Assembly (NCBI GenBank): GCA_017439185.1
Contig: JAFRTM010000013.1
Coordinates: 1 to 64,000 of the forward strand
Source: Bacteroidales bacterium
GTDB lineage: Bacteria; Bacteroidota; Bacteroidia; Bacteroidales; P3
Length of the DNA stretch: 64,000 nucleotides
Direction of reading: 5' to 3'
Positions within the stretch are counted from its first letter, which is position 1. Each line of letters begins with the position of its first letter. The position numbers and the translations under genes are program-made. Below, piece by piece: positions 34,012-42,373 of this stretch. Under the pieces are notes generated by a model. That model saw only the letters and a program-made list of their open reading frames with translations. It had not been told where the DNA came from and did not search any database.

Positions 34012-36223
34012 TCTGCTTTTTTCAGCAGTGAGCGCAGCTGCTTGTGGTCCGTGGTACTACTCGGCTGCTGACAACCGAATATATTACATCGAGTCTCCTC
34101 TGTGGACTCCTCCTGCAACAGACGACGACTTTGAATCCCAGAACATAAAGCTCTGGAGCCGGCAGACGAAATGCAAGGACACTGCCGCTATAAGGCAAGC
34201 CATATACGACGGCACTCTTGGCGAATGGGAGGCGGTATATCTTGTGATTAAAGGACACAAGGCCGATATGGGTGCCTTGGGGAAGAACAAGTTCGTGCGT
34301 CACCTCTGCAAACACAAGGACATCAAAGCCGTGAAGGTGCTTTACGGGTCGAAGAAATACGAATATATACGCAATGTGCAACGCTCGCCGTGGTACTATG
34401 ACAGCCACCTCGACAACGACGAGAAGGCCGAGCTCAGGAGTATCTACAAGCTTATAGACCGGGACTATCTGAACGACCCCCTTTACGGCGACCGCTTCAA
34501 GCTCCTTGCCCTAAAATGCTCTTGGGCGCTGGGAAATGACGCAGTAACGCTGCTGATGTGGGAGAAGTTGGGCAAGACGATGAAGAACGAACTGCTCCAC
34601 GATGCAACGGAGGACTACGTTGCTCGCACATTTGAGCGGGCAGGGGTCCAGCGGTTGGCCGACTCGATATATCTCAGCCATGGCAACACTGTCGAGCTGG
34701 TGCCCGACGGAAGCTCGACACCAACTGCGCTGAACATTATATTGCAACTTGACCCCAACTCGCCTGAGCTCTCGTCGTACTTGCAGCGCTATTTGACAAG
34801 GATCGACAAAGAGCAGGCGGCAGTCACCTATGGCTGCAGTGCTCCTTCGGAACTGAAAGAGGACTCGGTGCAGATGATAGCACGCCAGGCGATAGCCAAT
34901 CCGAAAGTGAAAAACAAGGCGATGTGGCGCTATGCGGCGGCCTGCATCCTGGACTATAAGGGGCATCCGAAAGAGGCTTTGGCGATATTGAGAGGAACTC
35001 CCAATGGCGGTGGCGACGCTTTTTTACGGCGCTCGACGAGGGTGCTCACTCTCTACCTGCGGGCCAAGACCGAGAAGATAGACCAGAAATTTGTGGACTA
35101 CAGCGTGGGCGAGGCTCGCTGGCTTGCAAAAGAGATGAAGAAGGAGTGGAATATGCTGTCGGACTCCCTCAAGAACGAAATCTCCCATATTCGCTGCTGG
35201 CAATGGATATGTGGATATGACGAGTTGTACTCCTACAACGTCATGCGGCGCATTTTTCTGACCGACAGCATAGGATTGGCATGGCGTATGGCCGAGGCCG
35301 GCTATGGCGTCCGGGCACTGCAGATAGCCAACCTTGCTGACAACTATATAATTAAGCTGAGCGACAACCATGTGATAGACAGCTGTCGTCGTTTTGGGAA
35401 ATGGGAAGAGGCGTCGTGGGGGTACTACTATAAAGCTTACGAGAGCGAGAACTATCACGACTACTGCAACGGCCTCTTCGCCTTGGCCGACCGTATGGGC
35501 GCAAAGACCATCGAAGACTACCTCCATCGGCTGAAACACCCCAAAGGCACCACCGACCGCTGGTTCAACTCGCATGGTTACACAAGCAAAGACTATTGGG
35601 AGGACATCGTCGGCACACACTATCTTAGAGAACAGAACTACGCTAAGGCGGCACAGCACCTGAAACAGGTCTCGCCGGAATATCAGCGGCTCATGAACAT
35701 CCGCTTCTGCCGCGACGCGTTCGCCTTGGACTATAACACCCCCTCCTACGACAGCACTCACTACAAGCTGCATTTCGCCCAAGCCATGGATTCCCTGCGG
35801 CAAGTCATACTGCACTACAAGGACAAAGACCGTAAGGGCATGGCAATGATAGAATACAGCATCGGACTGGCAAACAGCTTCGACATGTGCTGGTACCTCA
35901 CCTCGTATCAGAAAGGATGGGTAGGTGCCAACCTGATTGATATAGGCGAGTCCAAATATGGCAAACAGGCCTTCAGCAAGGCCAAGAAGCTACGTGCCGA
36001 GGCCCTCAAACTCATGCAGACCGACGAGACAAAGGCACAGGCCTACGCCCGACTGGCGATGCTCAGCAAAGTGATGCACGACTACCCATTCACCGCCACG
36101 GCACAACACTATGCCCTCGTATGCGACCATTGGAAAGACTACCGCGTCACCATACCCCCCTCATACAGCAGGACGCTCCACCCCTCCCACTTCCTCCTGC
36201 CCGACCTCTCCCAGCAATGGTAG
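33980..36223 (+). CDS. Large exported protein, partner of the upstream lipoprotein
   Basis: 747 residues from ATG 33980 (an in-frame TTG at 33965 is not used). Signal peptide LRLFIAVSLLFSAVSAAAC gives either a lipoprotein (Cys22) or cleavage after Ala. The rest is mostly helical, with repeat-like stretches (AAACILDYKGHPKEALAIL, LREQNYAKAAQHLKQVSPEYQRL) that suggest TPR-like or SEL1-like superhelices, giving a protein-interaction role in the cell envelope. No catalytic motif is seen. It overlaps the preceding gene by 32 bp. Confidence 0.85.
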   Translation: MKTLRLFIAVSLLFSAVSAAACGPWYYSAADNRIYYIESPLWTPPATDDDFESQNIKLWSRQTKCKDTAAIRQAIYDGTLGEWEAVYLVIKGHKADMGALGKNKFVRHLCKHKDIKAVKVLYGSKKYEYIRNVQRSPWYYDSHLDNDEKAELRSIYKLIDRDYLNDPLYGDRFKLLALKCSWALGNDAVTLLMWEKLGKTMKNELLHDATEDYVARTFERAGVQRLADSIYLSHGNTVELVPDGSSTPTALNIILQLDPNSPELSSYLQRYLTRIDKEQAAVTYGCSAPSELKEDSVQMIARQAIANPKVKNKAMWRYAAACILDYKGHPKEALAILRGTPNGGGDAFLRRSTRVLTLYLRAKTEKIDQKFVDYSVGEARWLAKEMKKEWNMLSDSLKNEISHIRCWQWICGYDELYSYNVMRRIFLTDSIGLAWRMAEAGYGVRALQIANLADNYIIKLSDNHVIDSCRRFGKWEEASWGYYYKAYESENYHDYCNGLFALADRMGAKTIEDYLHRLKHPKGTTDRWFNSHGYTSKDYWEDIVGTHYLREQNYAKAAQHLKQVSPEYQRLMNIRFCRDAFALDYNTPSYDSTHYKLHFAQAMDSLRQVILHYKDKDRKGMAMIEYSIGLANSFDMCWYLTSYQKGWVGANLIDIGESKYGKQAFSKAKKLRAEALKLMQTDETKAQAYARLAMLSKVMHDYPFTATAQHYALVCDHWKDYRVTIPPSYSRTLHPSHFLLPDLSQQW

Positions 36224-36247
36224 TCGTAATAAGCCTATTGAATTAAG

Positions 36248-36349
36248 ATGGAAAACAGCAATAAAGATTATAATTACAATTTTGTTGGAAGTATATTTGA
36301 AAAATTATTTTTAATACTTTTAGCAATACCAATATTAATAATTATTTAA
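36248..36349 (+). CDS. Possible 33-residue hydrophobic peptide
   Basis: An ATG frame of 34 codons including stop. The first 14 residues are polar (MENSNKDYNYNF), the rest is a hydrophobic helix (LFLILLAIPILIII). It is AT-rich, unlike its neighbours. It could be a type I toxin-like or regulatory membrane peptide, or just AT-rich chance sequence. No clear promoter is visible. The 282-bp gap 36224-36505 holds otherwise only the terminator at 36478. Confidence 0.35.
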   Translation: MENSNKDYNYNFVGSIFEKLFLILLAIPILIII

Positions 36350-36477
36350 TCGAATACAATAACTTTTGTACTTCTTTTTCTCTGGTGCCTTGCACTTTTA
36401 TTATAATAATTTTTCCAACAACTGTAAATTCAATCTTTTTGCCGTAAATATAGAGTTTTTAAGATATGGTATATAGA

Positions 36478-36502
36478 AAAGGGCCGCGAGAAGCGACCCT
36501 TT
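36478..36502 (-). terminator. Terminator of the DUF262-HNH gene
   Basis: AAAGGG-CGC/GCG-CCCTTT stem with loop GAGAA, then TTTTC on the minus strand, directly after the stop at 36506. Confidence 0.7.
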
Positions 36503-36505
36503 ATG

Positions 36506-37672
36506 TTATCTGTTCCCTTTTGCTCTATTGTGAGTTTTACACAACATCTGGCAGTTTTTTTCAGTGGTTGTCCCCCCTTTGCTCCATGCCGTCACATGGT
36601 CTGCATCCATCTCTTCCATTTTATAAATGCGATGACTATTAGCCTCGTGCCCCACTGCGCAAAGAGGACAGTTGCTTACTCCTTCCTTTTTAGCTTTCTC
36701 CGTTTGCTTCTCATACACACGCCTCATCGTTGGTTTATCAAATAGACGGATATTCAATAATTTCGTATCCTTACATCCCCCAAGCACATACTCAAAAACT
36801 CCTCGCCGGTTTTCTACAAAGTCGTCTTGCATCAATTCTCTCACTTTTGCTGTCACCTCAGTATGGTCGTATGGTTTTTTACCGTATTTGTCGTATAACT
36901 CACCCCACGGTTGTCCGCACATTTCTGGCCACTCTTCATCGAAAGTCTGCTTTATCCACTCTATCACTGTCTCGAAACGACGCACAAGCGGTTCTATTGT
37001 CGTATCAAAGCGGTGCTCCATCATATAATCGCTCACATTGTCGCCGCTCACCCATTCGAGGGCTGTCTGCAGATAGTCCTGTCGCTTGACGTTGCCCTTT
37101 ACGTAGGCACTCCACTTGTGGATGTTACTGTTCTTGCTGTTACTGAACTGCTCACGCGCCAGCGTCACGAATGGGCCGCTGTATATAGCGTTCAGCTTCT
37201 CCTGCTCATTGAGAGTGATTCCTTGTTTATTGATTATCAGAAACCACTCTTTTATTTCGCTTTCGTCGCCTTCGCAGATATAGGTCAAAATGCGAGTGTC
37301 TCTAACCAACTGCTTTAGGTTGTCGGGCAATGCACCGAACTTGTATGGCCTTCCGTCCAGCATATATGAGAAATGGTCGGTCAGGAATCGTCCAAGTGAG
37401 GTAATTCTCTGCTGCCCGTCAAGCACCTCCAGTTTACCATCAGGACGGCGGTTAAAGTAGAGCAGCCCCAGCGGATAGTGCTTCATCACCGAGTCTATCA
37501 CCGAAAGTTCCCTCTTGCCTCCCTCCTCAGCATATAGATAGTTCCTTTGGTATTCGGGCTGGACCACCAATTGTCCCTTCAAACCGTAGAGACCTTTGCC
37601 CTCCTCTTGGCTATAAACAAAACCGTCGCACAACTCCGCGACAGTGTACTGCTTGAATTCTGGTTCTTTCAT
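36506..37672 (-). CDS. DUF262 protein with C-terminal HNH nuclease
   Basis: 388 residues. DUF262 N-terminal part with [11 protein letters not shown] and DGQQRITS (about residues 95-102). The C-terminal HNH nuclease has [15 protein letters not shown] and [14 protein letters not shown] (about residues 335-388). The combination is like GmrSD or a stand-alone restriction nuclease. It overlaps the methyltransferase gene by 4 bp and is downstream of it, so the pair looks like a modification-dependent or modification-protected restriction system. DNA cutting specificity is unknown. Confidence 0.93.
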   Translation of the reverse strand: MKEPEFKQYTVAELCDGFVYSQEEGKGLYGLKGQLVVQPEYQRNYLYAEEGGKRELSVIDSVMKHYPLGLLYFNRRPDGKLEVLDGQQRITSLGRFLTDHFSYMLDGRPYKFGALPDNLKQLVRDTRILTYICEGDESEIKEWFLIINKQGITLNEQEKLNAIYSGPFVTLAREQFSNSKNSNIHKWSAYVKGNVKRQDYLQTALEWVSGDNVSDYMMEHRFDTTIEPLVRRFETVIEWIKQTFDEEWPEMCGQPWGELYDKYGKKPYDHTEVTAKVRELMQDDFVENRRGVFEYVLGGCKDTKLLNIRLFDKPTMRRVYEKQTEKAKKEGVSNCPLCAVGHEANSHRIYKMEEMDADHVTAWSKGGTTTEKNCQMLCKTHNRAKGNR

Positions 37673-38748
37673 TTGCGTTTGCGGATTAAAAGTTCAGCGA
37701 AGCCACTGATATATTGATTATTTTGTTTAATAACGCCCCGTCTGTTTAAGTCGCTGTATTTAGGAGTTTCCTCTTTAGTATATTCTTTACTTTTTAGACC
37801 ATACCTATTCCCCCTGTCTGTTATCCCTACTATCTCAAATTGCGTAGGACAATATTTTTGCAAAAAGGATAAAGGAACAGCCATTACTCCTTCATAATCA
37901 TTCGGAATTGCATCAACAAAAGGAACTTTTATAGCAAAATAATTGTCATATTGTAGATAAGCAAAACTCCATCTTCTATCGTTCTTATGCTGGGTGTACC
38001 GCCTATTATCTTCCATTGTCATCAATTGTAGCGGCTGATGACGATGGCCGTGGTCAATATTGGTAAACCAGCACGTGTTGCCCATTTTCTGAACTCCACC
38101 TTCTGGTTTAATATATTCCTTTGCCCCACTACTCACTCCAAGCCATACCTTGTTTTCCATTATAAATGGAAAAAACTCTTTGTACGAGATAGCACTCATA
38201 TTTCCTATGATGAGGAACTCCTTGCCAGCCTCCATTATCCAGGCAAAAAAATCTCGAAACAGCGAAAATGGCGGATTGGTGATTATTACATCAGCCTCGT
38301 CACGAAGAGACTTAACTTCATCGCTACGGAAGTCTCCATCATCGTGAAGATATTTCCATTGCAAGTCGTCGAGGTCTATACGCCCGTCTCCTGTACGGTC
38401 ACTGTCCAGTATAAAGATTTTCCCATTGGTCTTGCTTTTGTCAGGATCATACTGTGGCGATTGTTCCTCAAGCAATGAGGTTTGTAAGCCAATTTTATAC
38501 TGCTTGCTCTCTATGGCATAGCTTGTGCTGATAAGTTTTTTTAACCCCAATCGCTCGAAGTTCTGTGCAAAATAGCGGGTAAAGTTACTACAGTCAGGAT
38601 CGTCGCACGGCAGTAGCACCGTCTTGCCGCGGAAGACATCCTGGTTGTACTGCACGTAGGCTTCCACCTCACGCTCAATGTCATAAAATTGAGTGTAAAA
38701 CTCGTCATTTTTAGCCGCTCTTGCAGCCTGCAATGTTGTGTTTGGCAT
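37669..38748 (-). CDS. EcoRI-family adenine-specific DNA methyltransferase
   Basis: 359 residues. N-terminal [20 protein letters not shown] and [18 protein letters not shown] match the MT_EcoRI domain (PF13651), and the N6-adenine catalytic motif IV is NPPF (about residue 159). It should add methyl groups to adenine in a site unknown here, using S-adenosylmethionine. It is the first gene of a pair with a DUF262-HNH nuclease. An inverted repeat at 38756-38785 sits 8 bp upstream of the start and a structured element further upstream, which suggests controlled expression. Confidence 0.95.
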   Translation of the reverse strand: MPNTTLQAARAAKNDEFYTQFYDIEREVEAYVQYNQDVFRGKTVLLPCDDPDCSNFTRYFAQNFERLGLKKLISTSYAIESKQYKIGLQTSLLEEQSPQYDPDKSKTNGKIFILDSDRTGDGRIDLDDLQWKYLHDDGDFRSDEVKSLRDEADVIITNPPFSLFRDFFAWIMEAGKEFLIIGNMSAISYKEFFPFIMENKVWLGVSSGAKEYIKPEGGVQKMGNTCWFTNIDHGHRHQPLQLMTMEDNRRYTQHKNDRRWSFAYLQYDNYFAIKVPFVDAIPNDYEGVMAVPLSFLQKYCPTQFEIVGITDRGNRYGLKSKEYTKEETPKYSDLNRRGVIKQNNQYISGFAELLIRKRK

Positions 38749-38755
38749 TGTATTG

Positions 38756-38785
38756 GTGATTGATTAACGCATCGCTATCAATCAC
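38756..38785. repeat. 9-bp inverted repeat next to the methyltransferase start
   Basis: GTGATTGAT (38756-38764) and ATCAATCAC (38777-38785) are perfect reverse complements with a 12-bp spacer. It is in the leader of the methyltransferase mRNA, near the ribosome-binding region. It may be an operator or a translation-controlling hairpin. Confidence 0.65.
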
Positions 38786-38807
38786 TCAATGCGGAGGAAA
38801 AGAAAAA

Positions 38808-38976
38808 GGCGTGAACCTCTTGTTGCGTTCAGGGAAAGCCTAGGAAAAACCCCCTGTAAGACCTCAGTTCACGCCAAAGGCGTTTGCTACCGGTCTTACA
38901 GGGTTTACCTATACGGCTCACCTCGAACTAACTACTCCGATTGTCAAAATCAGTTTCCTAGGCTTATTTTGAACGC
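38808..38976. other. Structured non-coding element with nested inverted repeats
   Basis: Three sets of exact inverted repeats are nested: AAGCCTAGGAAA (38836-38847) with TTTCCTAGGCTT (38954-38965); CCCTGTAAGACC (38852-38863) with GGTCTTACAGGG (38892-38903); and GCGTTC (38825-38830) with GAACGC (38971-38976). An alternative pairing is GGCGTGAAC (38808-38816) with GTTCACGCC (38867-38875), which competes with the hairpin ACGCC-AAA-GGCGT (38871-38883). It lies 60 bp upstream of the methyltransferase, in a gap of 807 bp (38749-39555) without a gene. An RNA with alternative folds, or a DNA-level element, is likely. Confidence 0.75.
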
Positions 38977-39075
38977 GAAATGGTAGTCAATGCTCTATTA
39001 TTCTTTTTTTTACTTATTCTTTCTTCGTGTATGACAATTAATTATATTTAATATATAATACCTTATTACAACTTG

Positions 39076-39083
39076 CAAAAATA
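39076..39083 (-). promoter_or_regulatory. -7 element upstream of the structured element and methyltransferase
   Basis: TATTTTTG on the minus strand followed by CAAG. A transcript from here would contain the whole structured element before the methyltransferase start (about 325-nt leader). Confidence 0.5.
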
Positions 39084-39183
39084 CAAATAAATTTCAAATC
39101 AGCAATACCCCACCCCTAAATTTAACATTTAACCCACTCCCTCCGACCACACAAAAGCTGACCACCGACTACTGGCCACTGGC

Positions 39184-39241
39184 CGTTTCCGAAAAGCGAG
39201 AGTAATGGAAGCTTGCTTACATTGCCGAGCCGAAGGAAACG
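39184..39241 (-). repeat. Dispersed palindromic repeat, copy 3
   Basis: CGTTTCC...GGAAACG. Read on the minus strand it nearly matches 61383-61440 base for base, including CTTCGGCTCGGCAATG. Confidence 0.8.
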
Positions 39242-39285
39242 TCTTTCGCAAAGCGAAAACTACTAAACATGCCATAGCCTAACAT

Positions 39286-39336
39286 TTTTTCAAGCGAGAG
39301 CAGAATAGTTTACTATTATGCTGAGCCATAAAAACG
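39286..39336 (-). repeat. Degenerate palindromic repeat
   Basis: AAGCGAGAGCAG...CTATTATGCTGAGCC resembles the palindrome family but has lost one outer arm. Confidence 0.5.
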
Positions 39337-39340
39337 TCAC

Positions 39341-39502
39341 TCATAGAGGAACCATAGAGTTGATACCTATTTGTGTCCTATGTATCAGCTATTTAGAATT
39401 ATGCACAAACGAGCATTCTACGACAAAATCATCATTTTTGTCGCACTTGACATATATTACTGAATATCAATAACTAAACCTCTTATTGGCTCAAATTTTA
39501 AC
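39341..39502 (-). repeat. Dispersed intergenic repeat A, copy 3
   Basis: Read on the minus strand it begins GTTAAAATTTGAG (39502-39490), like copy 1, and ends with TAGGACACAAATAGG and TATCAACTCTATGG. It lies between the tRNA terminator and the palindromes. Confidence 0.8.
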
Positions 39503-39510
39503 AAAACAAG

Positions 39511-39540
39511 AAGCCGCAAGTATTTTTATACTTGCGGCTC
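39511..39540 (-). terminator. Hairpin terminator downstream of tRNA-Ser
   Basis: AGCCGCAAGTAT (39512-39523), loop TTTT, ATACTTGCGGCT (39528-39539); 12-bp stem. It follows the tRNA 3' end by 16 bp. Confidence 0.7.
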
Positions 39541-39555
39541 CCTTCTTAACCTCAG

Positions 39556-39643
39556 CGGAAAGGGCGGGATTCGAACCCGCGAAGCGCTTTTAACGCTTAC
39601 TCGCTTTCCAGGCGGGCCTCTTCAACCACTCGAGCACCTTTCC
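39556..39643 (-). tRNA. tRNA-Ser (anticodon GGA)
   Basis: 88-nt class II tRNA. Acceptor stem GGAAAGG pairs with CCTTTCC, the discriminator is G, the T-loop is GGTTCGAATCC, the anticodon loop is CTGGAAA with GGA, and a long variable arm is formed by GCGTTAAAAGCGC-like sequence. CCA is not encoded. A TATCTTTG promoter lies 57 bp upstream (39700-39707). It reads UCC and UCU serine codons. Confidence 0.96.
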
Positions 39644-39699
39644 GTCTCTTGGCTTTCTCTCCCCGTCGCAACTTTTGCGGGGGCTGTCGAAATCGGCTG

Positions 39700-39707
39700 C
39701 AAAGATA
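39700..39707 (-). promoter_or_regulatory. -7 element of tRNA-Ser
   Basis: TATCTTTG on the minus strand, followed by CAGCC, 57 bp upstream of the tRNA. Confidence 0.6.
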
Positions 39708-39805
39708 CTACTTTTTTTCTTCTCCACCGTTTTTTCTTGAAAAAAAATCTTGCCCCGGAGCCTAACTCCCTATCGCTCACCACTTTTATGGGCTTTACAA
39801 AATAA

Positions 39806-39840
39806 GAGTGGCGGCAGGACTTCCAGCCCTGCCGCCACCT
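39806..39840 (-). terminator. Terminator of tnaA
   Basis: GTGGCGGCAGG (39808-39818) pairs with CCTGCCGCCAC (39828-39838), 11 bp, and a T-rich tail follows on the minus strand. Confidence 0.75.
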
Positions 39841-39862
39841 TGTTCGCGGTATATTTCATTAT

Positions 39863-41239
39863 TTATCTGAGTCTCTTGAACTGGCAGGTGAAGTGACGCA
39901 TCAGCTCGGCTTCCCAAGTGATTTCCAGACCGCGCTTGATGGTGTCGCGACGGTCATACACGTTCTTCAGTGCAGCGGCAATCACGTCCATATGGTTGTT
40001 GGTATAGACGCGGCGCGGGATGCAGAGACGTACGAAATCGTTGCCGCCGAAGCGGTTCTCGCGGGTCACGGGGTCACGGTCGGCCAACACATATCCGATC
40101 TCGCAGGCACGTATGCCGGCTTCGAGGTAAAGCTCGCAGGTGAGCGTCTGGGCCGGGAACTCCTCTTTGGGAATCTGGGTGAGCACCTTGTCGGCATCCA
40201 CGAAGATGGCATGACCACCGGCGGGACGCTGGTAGGGGATACCGTACTCGTCGAGTTTCTGGGCGAGGTAGTGGACCTGCTTGATACGGGTCTCCACCAT
40301 GTCGAATTCGATGTTCTCTTTCAGTCCGACAGCCAGTGCGTCCATGTCGCGGCCGTTCATACCACCATAGGTGAGGAATCCTTCGAAGGGAATGCAGAAG
40401 AGTTTGGCGCCTTCGTACCACTCCTTCTTGTTGGTGGCGATGAAACCGCCCATATTCACGAGACCGTCTTTCTTGGCGCTCATGGTCATCGAGTCGGCAT
40501 AGCTGAACATCTCTTTGCAGATCTCGCGAAGGGTCTTGTTCTCATAGCCTTTCTCGCGGGTCTTGATGAAATAGGCGTTCTCGATAAAACGGGCACTGTC
40601 GATGTTCACGGGTACGCCGTATTTGTGGCAGAGCTCACAGGTCTCGCGGATGTTCTGCATCGACACGGGCTGTCCTCCCACGGTGTTGTTGGTCACCGTC
40701 AGCACCATAAACGGCACTTTGCCCTTGTTCTCGTCCAACACCTTCTGCAGCTTCTCGAGGCTCACATTGCCTTTGAAAGGTACTTCGAGTTGGGTGTCAT
40801 AGGCCTCGGGGACGGTGACATCGATGGCAAAAGCCTTGCGGCTCTCGATGTGGCCCTTGGTGGTGTCGAAGTGGGCGTTGCCGGGGATAACCATACCCGG
40901 CTTCACCAGATAGCTGAACAGCACATTCTCTGCAGCACGGCCTTGGTGGGTGGGGATTACATATTCAAAGCCGGTGAGTTCGGTGATGGTGTCCTTCATG
41001 TGGTAGAAGGAGCGGGCTCCGCCGTAGCTCTCGTCGCCCATCATCATGGCGCTCCACTGGCGGTCGCTCATGGCGCCTGTGCCACTGTCGGTGAGCAGGT
41101 CGATATAGACATAGTCGCTCTTCAGCATGAAGATGTTGTTGTGGGCTTCAAGGAGCCACTTCTCGCGCTCTTCGCGGGTAGATTTCTTAATGGGTTCGAC
41201 CATCTTGATTTTCCAAGCTTCTGCAAACGGTAGTTCCAT
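39863..41239 (-). CDS. tnaA: Tryptophanase (tryptophan indole-lyase)
   Basis: 458 residues, PLP-dependent, makes indole, pyruvate and ammonia from tryptophan. Motifs: IDLLTDSGTGAMSDRQW, PTHQGRAAEN, IDSARFIENAYFIK, and SAKKDGLVNMGG with the PLP lysine. It is told from tyrosine phenol-lyase by GIRACEIG, where tyrosine phenol-lyase has an Arg at the last part of the motif (MERG), and by DSARF rather than DATRC. The 5' leader (promoter TATATTTG at 41456) is long and may carry a regulatory peptide. The hairpin terminator follows. Indole production fits a gut anaerobe. Confidence 0.95.
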   Translation of the reverse strand: MELPFAEAWKIKMVEPIKKSTREEREKWLLEAHNNIFMLKSDYVYIDLLTDSGTGAMSDRQWSAMMMGDESYGGARSFYHMKDTITELTGFEYVIPTHQGRAAENVLFSYLVKPGMVIPGNAHFDTTKGHIESRKAFAIDVTVPEAYDTQLEVPFKGNVSLEKLQKVLDENKGKVPFMVLTVTNNTVGGQPVSMQNIRETCELCHKYGVPVNIDSARFIENAYFIKTREKGYENKTLREICKEMFSYADSMTMSAKKDGLVNMGGFIATNKKEWYEGAKLFCIPFEGFLTYGGMNGRDMDALAVGLKENIEFDMVETRIKQVHYLAQKLDEYGIPYQRPAGGHAIFVDADKVLTQIPKEEFPAQTLTCELYLEAGIRACEIGYVLADRDPVTRENRFGGNDFVRLCIPRRVYTNNHMDVIAAALKNVYDRRDTIKRGLEITWEAELMRHFTCQFKRLR

Positions 41240-41366
41240 AATTATTGTTTTTTAGGTGTTTATATTATTATTTGTTCATTATTTTCTCGTGTATGGCACC
41301 GCAGCCACTCCCCACGATTCCTTGGGTGGCGCCGAACAAAGCCGTTATCTGGCCTTGAAAAACTAA

Positions 41367-41441
41367 AATATATAGATATCTCTTTTCTTAATATTCAAGA
41401 AAAGGGCTGATAATGAAATATCTACGTGTCTTCTGACCATA
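41367..41441 (-). promoter_or_regulatory. tnaA leader with a possible 24-26 residue peptide
   Basis: On the minus strand an ATG at 41441 opens a frame starting MVRRHVDISLSALFLNIKKR and ending near 41364 in TAG. It contains a hairpin CTTTTCTT/AAGAAAAG. No Trp codon is present, unlike TnaC of E. coli. Control by attenuation or leader translation is inference. Confidence 0.4.
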
Positions 41442-41455
41442 ATTATCTCCACTGC

Positions 41456-41463
41456 AAATATAC
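41456..41463 (-). promoter_or_regulatory. -7 element for tnaA
   Basis: TATATTTG on the minus strand, 216 bp from the tnaA start, giving a leader of about 210 nt. Confidence 0.5.
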
Positions 41464-41590
41464 ATTTTTTTTTCAATACAGCAAATTTTTAGTGCAAAAA
41501 CTTTCGTTTCCGTGTCGCCCCATCGGCAAGTGAACCATCAAAAAGAGATTGGTTGCCTCCCCTATCCATCGTTCATCAGCCACAAAAAAA

Positions 41591-41760
41591 CTGACCACTA
41601 AAAAAAGATAGACTTACCATAGAGTTGATACCTACTTGAGTGCTAGTTACCAGTAACTTAGCTCCTATCATAAATTGGCTTCCCGCCAAAAAATCATCAA
41701 AAAAACGTCGACATCGAATACCTATTGATTATCAACCATTTATTGCTAAATTTTAGTTAC
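41591..41760 (-). repeat. Dispersed intergenic repeat A, copy 4
   Basis: Read on the minus strand it holds TTTTTTGATGATTTTTTGGC, AAGTAGGTATCAACTCTATG and AGTGGTCAG in the same order as copy 2. With the tnaA leader (41240-41460) it fills the 711-bp gap 41240-41950; the remaining part is the small palindrome half at 41806-41823 and the terminator at 41891. Confidence 0.8.
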
Positions 41761-41890
41761 TTTACCCCTCTCCCCCCTCTAAGAGCCAGTTTTCAGTAGT
41801 CGGTGGTTTTCGCTTCTCGGAAATGGTGTCAAGGGTTGGCATTTCTGGAGAGGGGAGGAGGTGCCGGAGAATTGCCTGTTGGGTTATATA

Positions 41891-41925
41891 AAAAAGAAAC
41901 GGGGACCACCTTAGGTGATCCCCGT
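41891..41925 (-). terminator. Terminator of the small lipoprotein gene
   Basis: ACGGGGACCACC (41899-41910), loop TTA, GGTGATCCCCGT; then a run of T on the minus strand (TTCTTTTTT). Confidence 0.85.
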
Positions 41926-41950
41926 TTTCAATTGCTTGATGGGTACTGTC

Positions 41951-42160
41951 TTATTGAGCAGCCTCTTCTTCAGCAACAGCCTCAACCTCGAGGGTAGCGG
42001 TGTCAAGAGCGTTGTCGAGGTTCTCGGTAGCCTCGTCGATAAGGCTCTCGATCGAAGTGGTGGTCATTTCTTCTTCGGGTTGCTCAGCGGGTTTGGTGTT
42101 GTTGCAAGCTGCGAAAGCGAACATGCCAGCAACTGCCATCAGTAACATTACTTTTTTCAT
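41951..42160 (-). CDS. Small acidic lipoprotein
   Basis: 69 residues from ATG 42160. An upstream in-frame ATG at 42223 is rejected because the promoter TACTTTTG at 42210-42217 lies between them. Signal peptide with lipobox FAAC (Cys20), then an acidic, Thr- and Glu-rich mature part of about 50 residues (TTTSIESLIDEATENLDNAL, EAVAEEEAAQ), typical of abundant small surface lipoproteins of Bacteroidota. No function can be assigned. A strong terminator follows, so the gene is monocistronic and probably highly expressed. Confidence 0.85.
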   Translation of the reverse strand: MKKVMLLMAVAGMFAFAACNNTKPAEQPEEEMTTTSIESLIDEATENLDNALDTATLEVEAVAEEEAAQ

Positions 42161-42209
42161 TTTGTTTTGTGTTTTAAGGTTATAATATTCTTTTTCTGTT
42201 TTCGGGTTG

Positions 42210-42217
42210 CAAAAGTA
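42210..42217 (-). promoter_or_regulatory. -7 element for the small lipoprotein gene
   Basis: TACTTTTG on the minus strand, about 50 bp upstream of ATG 42160. Confidence 0.6.
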
Positions 42218-42373
42218 CATCAAATTATTTATAGGTGTTAAAAATAAAAAGTGAAAATTTCCTAAAATTTTCTTAAATAGCTGATTTATAGTGTGTGTAT
42301 TTAGGCGTTTTCTTTCCTTCTTTTTATAAAATTAACACAAAATCCGATGCTGTTGTACTGATTTTGAGCGTTT

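Noticed and set aside
38808-38976. Retron msr-msd or integron attC site
   Set aside because: There is no reverse transcriptase or integrase in the window, and the repeats do not have the attC RYYYAAC/GTTRRRY boxes in the right places.
39863-41239. Tyrosine phenol-lyase as the identity of the tnaA-like gene
   Set aside because: The Arg of the phenol-lyase MERG motif is replaced (CEIG) and DSARF is present, both tryptophanase features.
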